A program made the position numbers and the translations under genes. Of a stretch of DNA of 64,000 nucleotides, positions 57,609 to 64,000 are shown in pieces. Below the pieces are notes generated by a model. That model ran no database searches. It was not told where the DNA came from and was given only the letters and a program-made list of their open reading frames with translations. Positions within the stretch are counted from its first letter, which is position 1. Each line of letters opens with the position of its first letter. This DNA comes from Peptococcaceae bacterium BICA1-7 (lineage in GTDB: Bacteria > Bacillota > Desulfotomaculia > Desulfotomaculales > Desulfocucumaceae). The stretch is from NCBI GenBank assembly GCA_000802095.1, contig JUEB01000020.1:1-64000 (forward strand). Reading direction: 5' to 3'.

Positions 57609-60600
57609 TTAGCATTCTGGAATAAATGGAATAGTACATCCTTCGAATATTTGTGTCCCGCTCATGTTGGTAACAAAGCCTACGGGGATGCTAAGGCTAC
57701 CCTCATAAAAATTTCCGTAGATGCTGATCACAAGTTCATCACCGTATATAGCCCCTACCACATCATATACACTGCCATCAAGCGTATTAAAGGTTATTTC
57801 ATCATCAATAACAGTATTTTCCTTTATATCTTTGTTGAAGGTCAAAGTCACAACTGCCGGCTCCGAGCCGTCTCCATAAAGACCATATTGTGGGTCCGGA
57901 TAAACTTCAAAGCTCAGGGGAGTCTCCCAGATGGCTGTCATTACTGTTCCCCCATCTTCAGCAGAGCAAAGGTAGATGGTGTCATTATCCCCAATAACAG
58001 GTTGAAGCACGTTATGGCTGATGGTTTCTATAACCCATTTTTGTTCATCTGCACCTTGTCCGTCAAATGCCCACAGATTACCTTCAGATGCCGCGTAAAC
58101 AGTCCCATCCGAGCCGATGGCAGGAGTTGAGAATGACGTATAATCTTTTGCGGCGATAATAACCTCATCGTCTTCACTACCAGGAACAATTTTGCAAATA
58201 TACCCAAATTGCATGCCCTCATAATTTGTAACGCTCAGATAGACCGCTCCGTCCCCGTCTACTGCCGGTAATCCCGTTATCTCTCCGTACTCCTCAGAAT
58301 CCCAGGTCCACTCAATCTCTCCCTGGGGGCTCACCGCTTTAAGAATACCGTCGCACACCACGTAAATGGTGCCGTCCGGGCCTACCACCGGCGTGTCAAA
58401 ATACTCGTCATTCCCCAGCATTACACTGACCGGATTTCCATCTATGTCTTGCCATATTGACGATCCGTCGTTGTTAACGGCAAAAAGCTGTCCCGGCACT
58501 GACTGGCTATCCCATACTGCCATTGCTACATATACTGTCCCGTCGGGTCCCACTGCCGGGGAGAAAATGTCTCCCTGCCCCAGCTTTATTCTCCAGTTCC
58601 CAGGATTCTCCGGATCTTCAGGATTATCAGGATCTACAGCTAAAAGATAGCCATACTGATTTTCACTATCATCATAAATTTCCGCAACAATATATATTGT
58701 TCCGTCAGGCCCAATGACCGGGGACGATTCTGAAACATTCCCTCCTACATCCAGCGACCACGCTTCTTCCATATCAGCATTCACCGCGTAAAGAGTTTCG
58801 CCCGCACAATAGTAAACTGTGCCGTCCTTGCCGATGGCCGGGGTGGAATAACTGCTTCCCTCGCCGGAAAAGCTTTGCGCCAGACTTAAATAATATTCAC
58901 CCTCTTCGTACACTTCCTCCGAAACCGACAGCTCTCCGCTGTCGTCCACCATGTAGATTAAACCACCGGGACCAACCAGCGGAGTACCGTATACATAACG
59001 GCCTTCCATACATTCTTCCCACTTAATACCGGGGCAATCAGGGCCGCTGTACCGGCTCTGCCCTGAACGCTGCGGATCGTGACCGTACATGGTCCAGGGG
59101 GCGTCGGACATTTGCCAGGGGCTGGTAGTAAAGCTGTACTCATATGCGGTGTTCACTCCGTTCCCAGAAAGCTTCTGCACCGCCCCCGCAGGTATGGTCA
59201 GGGTATATTGGGTTTCACAGAGCAGATAACCCTCGGGATCAACTAACAGACAATTATCTTTTATAGAGGCAATCACTTTTTTACTTTCAGTTTCCCCCAC
59301 ACTGTTAACATACAGCTTGATTAACCCAAAGTTGCCGCCCTGGGTCACCGTGCCGTCAAAATAAACCTTTATGGTAGTGTCCACCGGCACATCCACAGCC
59401 CCGACGCCCGGGTACTTGCTTGTAATGTAGGGCGACCCGGCACCGGTACTATCATCATCGTCATCGTTATTGCTGCTGCTGTTATTTGTAGTTGTTGTTG
59501 CAGGCTGAGATTCCCTGACGGCCTCCTCAATGGCCTGGTTGATTATTTCAACAATGCTGGGAGGGGCGGACTCATCCAACTGCACCTGAAGCTGGCTGTT
59601 GGCCTGCATATCCTCAGCCCTCTCCTGCAGCCACTGCTTCACGGCCTCCTGCACAAAGGTCTTTATTTCCTCGGGGCTCATGGCCGTGGCCTGTCCCGGG
59701 GCCACCCCGTAAGGAACATTTACAACCTGCAGCTGGCCTACATTCTGAGTGGCTCCCCCGGCGGTTAATTCACCCTCTCCCTCCAGTATGGAGAAGCTGG
59801 CGTCACCTTCATCATCAAGGGCAATTCTCCAGGTGGTCCCCCTGACACCGGCCACGCCCCAGGGCATGTCCACCTGCACCCGGACCGCCTGCTGGGAGGA
59901 GGACTCCCACCAGGGCACCTCTGTGCCTGTCTCCCCTACGGCCAGCAACTCCCCTATATTCCATGCGCTAAGTCCTGCCACCGAAGGCAGATTCCTTATT
60001 CCAGAAGCTGCTGTACTATCACCCGCGGCTGTGCTTTTATGGTAATTTTTGGCCAGCGTGCCGAACATACCGCCTTTATCCATATCAATGTTTAGCCAGT
60101 CCACCGCTACACCGGGCTTTCCGCCGGCAGTAATGTATGACCGGCCCCGGGCCTCTTTTACGGTCAGCTCGGCTCCTTCTTCCAGAAGCATTCCGGAACC
60201 GTCGGGCAAAACAAGCTGGGCTATGCTGCCGGGTCCTGTTTTAATTATGTCCCCGGGAGTTACCTGAACACCGTCCCCGGGCACGATCTCCTCAGTTTCA
60301 CCGCTGCCCACTCTGGTCACACCGGCCGTTCCGGCAGTGACTTTTAAAGTAATCTTCAGGGCAGTGCGGCTTAAGTCAGGGTCTTTTGTTAAAAGCACCC
60401 CCAACATCCTGGCCATGTCTCCCCTGGAGAGACTGCTGTCCGGGAAAAAGTTATTCCCGCCCTGTGTCACCATACCGGCGGCCAGCCCTATGGCCACAGG
60501 CCTTGCCGCCCAGTGCCCCCCGCTTATATCCTCCAGCCGGGGAAGGGCCACCCCGGAATCAGGCTGTTTGGAAAGGCGCAGAAAAAGTGTTATTCCCTCG

Positions 60601-60989
60601 GCCCTGGAAATCATGTCATCGGGCCTGAAGTTCCCATCCGGGTCGCCCATGAGCATTCCTGCGGACGAGACGGCGTTTATGGCCCCTGCGGCCCAGTGCC
60701 CTCCTACATCATTAAAAACGGAGGTTCCTTCGCTCTGGGTAAGGCCGGCAGCCTTTGCCAGCACCACCGCAGCCTCTGCCCTGGTGAGCCCCTCTCCGGG
60801 CCGGTAAGTCCCGTCGGGAAAGCCCCCTATTATTCCCCTGCTGCTCAGGTAGTTGATAAATAAAATGTTTGAATTCCCCGGCGCCACGTCGGTAAAGGCC
60901 GGGGTAACTGCCGCCTGGGCGGCTGACGCCCCCAGAAGGCACATTGCCACAATAAATAAAGGCAATACCCTGCTTAAACTTTTTTTCAT
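57609..60989 (-). CDS. Large S-layer-type protein: 3 SLH, FecR-like, Ig-like and PQQ beta-propeller
   Basis: An 1126-residue secreted protein. Signal peptide at 1-26 (LPLFIVAMCLLGASAAQA). Three SLH repeats at 27-205 (FTDVAPGN, GFPDGTYRPGEGLTRAEAAV, GDPDGNFRPDDMISRAEGIT, FFPDSSLSRGDMARML) should anchor it to wall polymer. A FecR-like domain follows at about 215-430 (PGDIIKTGPGSIAQLVLPDG, VAGVRGTTWRI). Next is a low-complexity Thr/Asn/Ser/Asp linker at about 495-520. A Big_5/SbsA-type Ig-like domain at about 525-630 precedes a PQQ-like propeller at about 640-1030 with repeated VGPDGTIYV-type strands. A last Ig-like domain ends the protein. It is likely a cell-surface binding or scaffold protein. 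Only one Cys-rich patch (GPDCPGIKWEEC) is seen. Confidence 0.88.
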   Translation of the reverse strand: MKKSLSRVLPLFIVAMCLLGASAAQAAVTPAFTDVAPGNSNILFINYLSSRGIIGGFPDGTYRPGEGLTRAEAAVVLAKAAGLTQSEGTSVFNDVGGHWAAGAINAVSSAGMLMGDPDGNFRPDDMISRAEGITLFLRLSKQPDSGVALPRLEDISGGHWAARPVAIGLAAGMVTQGGNNFFPDSSLSRGDMARMLGVLLTKDPDLSRTALKITLKVTAGTAGVTRVGSGETEEIVPGDGVQVTPGDIIKTGPGSIAQLVLPDGSGMLLEEGAELTVKEARGRSYITAGGKPGVAVDWLNIDMDKGGMFGTLAKNYHKSTAAGDSTAASGIRNLPSVAGLSAWNIGELLAVGETGTEVPWWESSSQQAVRVQVDMPWGVAGVRGTTWRIALDDEGDASFSILEGEGELTAGGATQNVGQLQVVNVPYGVAPGQATAMSPEEIKTFVQEAVKQWLQERAEDMQANSQLQVQLDESAPPSIVEIINQAIEEAVRESQPATTTTNNSSSNNDDDDDSTGAGSPYITSKYPGVGAVDVPVDTTIKVYFDGTVTQGGNFGLIKLYVNSVGETESKKVIASIKDNCLLVDPEGYLLCETQYTLTIPAGAVQKLSGNGVNTAYEYSFTTSPWQMSDAPWTMYGHDPQRSGQSRYSGPDCPGIKWEECMEGRYVYGTPLVGPGGLIYMVDDSGELSVSEEVYEEGEYYLSLAQSFSGEGSSYSTPAIGKDGTVYYCAGETLYAVNADMEEAWSLDVGGNVSESSPVIGPDGTIYIVAEIYDDSENQYGYLLAVDPDNPEDPENPGNWRIKLGQGDIFSPAVGPDGTVYVAMAVWDSQSVPGQLFAVNNDGSSIWQDIDGNPVSVMLGNDEYFDTPVVGPDGTIYVVCDGILKAVSPQGEIEWTWDSEEYGEITGLPAVDGDGAVYLSVTNYEGMQFGYICKIVPGSEDDEVIIAAKDYTSFSTPAIGSDGTVYAASEGNLWAFDGQGADEQKWVIETISHNVLQPVIGDNDTIYLCSAEDGGTVMTAIWETPLSFEVYPDPQYGLYGDGSEPAVVTLTFNKDIKENTVIDDEITFNTLDGSVYDVVGAIYGDELVISIYGNFYEGSLSIPVGFVTNMSGTQIFEGCTIPFIPEC

Positions 60990-61212
60990 TTAACAATCTC
61001 TCCCTTTGGTTAAAATACTATATTTGATTTATAAATTATTTTACCCTTATTTTACCAATTTCGACTTTTAATTAATATTTCGCCCATTTTTTCCGAAATC
61101 CTGTTCAAAATACCTCCAAACAAAAAAAATAACCGCCCTTAGGGCGGAGGAGACGGAGATGTATTTCCGTGGGGATTGGATTGGGGATTAGGGATTGGGA
61201 ATTGGGGATTTT

Positions 61213-61351
61213 GGTCGGAGACAGAAGGTTTCAAGCATTACTTACAGGCAATTATCAGGGCTAAAAATCTTTATGTGCTCTGAATCCTCTCTGGTTTTAA
61301 AAAGGACCTAAGAGCCTTGCTTGCAAAACTCCTGTCCCCTGTCTCCCGACC
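61213..61351. mobile_element. MITE-like element D of the TCCGACC/heptad family
   Basis: The ends GGTCGGAGACAGAAGG and CCCTGTCTCCCGACC are inverted, using the CTGTCTC unit type. The interior has no gene. Just before it lies a G-rich ATTGGGGATT/GGGATTG tract (61178-61210), and just after it two TATTACCCTTAAGC-type copies (61357-61403). The promoter region of the SLH/PQQ gene is 60990-61130. Confidence 0.55.
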
Positions 61352-61403
61352 GGAGGTATTACCCTTAAGCAGTCTCCTGACCCGAGGTACTACCCATAAG
61401 CAA

Positions 61404-63767
61404 CTACTGCATCTCCACCACGGTGCAGCCCATGCCGCCTTCACCGGTCTCTCCCAGGCGGAAAGATTTTACCCTCCGGTGTGTCTTGAGCTCACGCTGG
61501 ACGGCAGCCCGCAGCGCCCCGGTGCCCTTGCCGTGCACTATATACACTTTAGGCAGCCCGGCCAGCCCGGCATCATCAAGGTATTTATCCATTTCGTCCA
61601 GGGCCTCGTCGGCGGTCATCCCCCTTAGGTCCAGGCTGGTGGATATCTCCCTGGCCTTGGAGGCCATTATGCGGGCCACCTCCACCTTACCCTCCCCGGG
61701 CCCGGACCTCTCCGCCCTGCGCAGGTCGGACAGCGGCACGGTCACCTTTATTATGCCCACCTGAACGGTGACCTGCCCGTCCTCCGGGGGGCCAAGCACA
61801 AAGCCCTTCTGGTTGAAGCGGGGAATAAAGACCTCCTCGCCGGGGCTAAGGTTGCTGGGAATGTCTCCCGGAGATGGTTTCGCCCGGCGTGCTTTATGGG
61901 CTGCCTTTGACTCCAGCCCAACCAGCCTCTCCCTGGCAGTCCTTATGCCGGTCTCTCTTTCCCTGGCGGCCTCGCTGGACAGCTTCCCCCTCAGCTCTTT
62001 GATCAATTCCTCCGCTTCCCTGCGGACCTCCCGGACCATCACAGCTGCCTCTTCCCTGGCCTTTAAAACCACCGCCTCACTTTTCTCGGCCAGCTCCCGG
62101 TTCATGCTCCGGTTTCTTTCCTCCAGCAGGCGGGCCTCATTTAAAAGCCTTGAGGCCTCCTCCCGATCCCGTCCGGCCTCCTGGCTTTCCCTCTCCAGGT
62201 GGTCCATTAGCTGGGCTGCTCTAAGCTGGTCCGCAGATATAAATTCCCGGGACCGCTCCACCAGGGCAGGCTCCAGTCCCAGCCTGGCAGCAATTTCAAA
62301 GGCATTGCTCCTCCCCGGCCGGCCTATGATCAGCCGGTAGGTGGGTCGAAGGGATACCGGGTCAAATTCCACACTGGCGTTTTCCACCCCGGGATTGGCA
62401 AAGGCAAAATTTTTTAGCTCACTGTAGTGGGTGGTGGCCACAGTCTTGGCGCCCTCACAGTGTAGTCTTTCCAGCACCGCCTGGGCCAGGGCCGAACCCT
62501 CCGCCGGGTCAGTGCCCGCACCCAGCTCATCCAGAAGCACCAGGCTGTCCTGGCCGGCATTTTTAAGTATATCGACAATATTTCTCATGTGCGAGGAAAA
62601 GGTGCTCAGGGACTGCTCGATGCTCTGCTCATCCCCTATATCGGCGAATACCCGCCCAAATACCCCTATAACCGTCCCCTCCCCGGCGGGGACATGCAGT
62701 CCCGACTGGGCCATGAGCACCAGAAGGCCGGCGGTCTTTAGGGTAACAGTCTTGCCGCCGGTGTTGGGGCCGGTAATGACCAGGGTATTAAACTCCCGGC
62801 CCAGGGCTATGGAGGTGGGCACCACCTCACCTCCCAGGAGGGGGTGGCGGCCCTTAATTATATCCAGCTCAGGCCCTGACCTTATTTCCGGCTCCCAGGC
62901 ATCAAGGCTCAGGCTGTACCTGGCCCTGGCCATAATAAAATCAATCCTCCCCAGGGCATCCAGGGATACCGTCAGATCCCCGGAAGCCCGGGACACACCC
63001 TCTGAAAGCTCGTGAAGTATCCTGGCCACTTCCTGCTTTTCCGCCGCCTGCAGTCTGCGGACCTCGTTGTTGGCCTCCACCACCGCCATGGGCTCAATAA
63101 AAAGGGTAGCCCCGCTGGAGGACTGGTCATGCACTATGCCCGGCACCTGAGCCCGGTACTCCTGCTTAACCGGTATTACGTAGCGGTTTTCCCTAATGGT
63201 CACTATAGGGTCCTGGAGGTATTTCTGGTAGGTGGCCGAACGTATAAAAGACTCCAGCCTGGACTTAACCTGTCCCTGGTGGGAGGCCAGATGCCTTCTT
63301 ATCTGTCCCAGGGCCGGGGAGGCGCTGTCGGCCACCAGGCCCCCGGGCAAAATGGCTGAAAGTATACGTCTCTCCAGGTCGGCAAAAGTACCCAGCGCCT
63401 CGGATATCTCGGCCATCAGGGGATAGCGATCGGCCCTCTCCAGGAAAAACTTTTTCAGGCGCCTGACAGCAGAAAGAGTCCTGCCTACCGCCAGCAGATC
63501 CTCAGGGTCCAGCACTATACCCCGGGACGCCTGCACCACCTGGGCCCTGACATCGTACCAGCCGCCCATTTCGGCGGCCGGGTCCAGCCTCATGAGGTTT
63601 CGCCCCTCGGAGGTTTCAGACTGACTCCTGCGGACTGTGACCGGGTTGTCATCAGGAAACAGATCCAGCGCCCGGTCTCTCCCCAGCGGCGATCCCGCAA
63701 AACCGGCCAGCCTCTCCAGCACCTTGTCATATTCAAGTCTTTTCAGTGTCCGCTCGTCAACAAACAT
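61404..63767 (-). CDS. mutS2: MutS2 ATPase with Smr endonuclease domain
   Basis: A 787-residue protein. MutS core and clamp at about 1-300; ABC-type ATPase with Walker A GPNTGGKT (333-340), Walker B LVLLDELGAGTDPAEGSAL and TTHYSELK; long coiled coil at about 510-620 (EESQEAGRDREEASRLLNEA-like); KOW-like part; C-terminal Smr domain (LDLRGMTADEALDEMDKYLD, VYIVHGKGTGALR). It acts on collided ribosomes and on branched DNA and limits homologous recombination. ATG 63767 gives the usual MFVDERTLKRLEYDKVLERL start; GGGGAG lies 12 bases upstream. The frame opens at GTG 63803. Confidence 0.96.
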   Translation of the reverse strand: MFVDERTLKRLEYDKVLERLAGFAGSPLGRDRALDLFPDDNPVTVRRSQSETSEGRNLMRLDPAAEMGGWYDVRAQVVQASRGIVLDPEDLLAVGRTLSAVRRLKKFFLERADRYPLMAEISEALGTFADLERRILSAILPGGLVADSASPALGQIRRHLASHQGQVKSRLESFIRSATYQKYLQDPIVTIRENRYVIPVKQEYRAQVPGIVHDQSSSGATLFIEPMAVVEANNEVRRLQAAEKQEVARILHELSEGVSRASGDLTVSLDALGRIDFIMARARYSLSLDAWEPEIRSGPELDIIKGRHPLLGGEVVPTSIALGREFNTLVITGPNTGGKTVTLKTAGLLVLMAQSGLHVPAGEGTVIGVFGRVFADIGDEQSIEQSLSTFSSHMRNIVDILKNAGQDSLVLLDELGAGTDPAEGSALAQAVLERLHCEGAKTVATTHYSELKNFAFANPGVENASVEFDPVSLRPTYRLIIGRPGRSNAFEIAARLGLEPALVERSREFISADQLRAAQLMDHLERESQEAGRDREEASRLLNEARLLEERNRSMNRELAEKSEAVVLKAREEAAVMVREVRREAEELIKELRGKLSSEAARERETGIRTARERLVGLESKAAHKARRAKPSPGDIPSNLSPGEEVFIPRFNQKGFVLGPPEDGQVTVQVGIIKVTVPLSDLRRAERSGPGEGKVEVARIMASKAREISTSLDLRGMTADEALDEMDKYLDDAGLAGLPKVYIVHGKGTGALRAAVQRELKTHRRVKSFRLGETGEGGMGCTVVEMQ

Positions 63768-63817
63768 TTTAAGCACTTTCTCCCCGATAATTGTATTTCT
63801 CACAGGTACTACTCTGC

Positions 63818-64000
63818 GGTCGGAATTCAGGAGTCAGAATTCAGAAGTTTAAGTCAGGCTTTGATGAAGTTAAAATAATCCAGAGCAACACCTCTATTAG
63901 TCAGTATATCAAAAAAACCCGCTACTCTCAGCTAACAAAATTAGCTATAACTATTATGACATTAAAGAAATGCCCCGTCTATTCTGGCTCCTGAATTCTG
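63818..64000. mobile_element. MITE-like element C of the TCCGACC/heptad family, cut by the window end
   Basis: The left end GGTCGGAATTCAGGAG and further AATTCAG heptads are 50 bp upstream of mutS2. The right part AGAAATGCCCCGTCTATTCT and GGCTCCTGAATTCTG runs off the window. The interior is A+T-rich with no supported gene. Confidence 0.6.

Overview
The window looks like a chromosomal segment of an anaerobic, spore-forming Gram-positive bacterium of the class Clostridia, most like the Pelotomaculum/Desulfotomaculum group of Peptococcaceae. The support is gene content and order: maf-radC-mreBCD-mrdA-minCDE-rodA with spoIVFA/spoIVFB, a class-B PBP with PASTA domains, DUF4321 and DUF3842 genes, SLH-type envelope proteins, a short hybrid-cluster protein, LL-diaminopimelate aminotransferase and ATP-type PEP carboxykinase. 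TTG and GTG starts behind strong Shine-Dalgarno (SD) sequences are frequent. The taxonomic call is inference from content, not a database match.

Layout. (1) 1-6300 is an accessory island: small unknown genes, two XRE regulators, inverted and REP-like repeats, and one very A+T-rich 3.6-kb gene coding for a metallophosphoesterase fused to an HSP90-type (GHKL) ATPase. The regulator just before it (1391-1618) has upstream operators that look like the C-boxes of restriction-modification controller proteins. (2) 6307-24982, minus strand, is the conserved growth and division block: rng, two radical-SAM-related genes, an NYN RNase-like gene, spoIVFB/FA, an FRG-domain gene, rodA, minEDC (minC lacks its N-terminal domain), mrdA, mreDCB, radC, maf and DUF4321. 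(3) 25365-29239 holds an ArsB/NhaD-type transporter and a SpoVD-like PBP. (4) 29264-35837 is a late cobalamin operon (cobU, cbiP, cbiB, cbiA, cobS, cobC) carrying MITE-like insertions. Its probable cobalamin riboswitch lies at 37100-37275 and is separated from cobU by an opposite-strand, A+T-rich membrane-protein gene.

(5) 37510-49474 is mixed housekeeping: DUF3842, an aminotransferase, a PHP phosphatase, phosphomannomutase, a hotdog thioesterase, a CCA-adding enzyme, Hcp, a CBS protein and several unknowns. A tight cluster of three DnaA boxes lies at 38560-38591. (6) 49751-49960 folds into a long-stemmed, multi-branched structure with its own promoter and is a candidate non-coding RNA. (7) 50083-63767 holds pckA, tyrS, a divergent cis-prenyltransferase, an EamA exporter, two large secreted SLH-domain proteins and mutS2.

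Together the core genes cover cell-wall elongation (MreBCD, RodA, PBP2), division-site placement (Min), engulfment-stage sporulation proteolysis (SpoIVFA/FB), RNA processing (Rng, NYN, Cca) and B12 assembly. Intergenic spaces are sprinkled with a repeat family built on 7-nt units (GAATTCT or CTGTCTC types) ending in TCCGACC. In at least four places two such ends face each other to form MITE-like elements of about 140-180 bp. No tRNA, rRNA, CRISPR array or transposase gene was seen.
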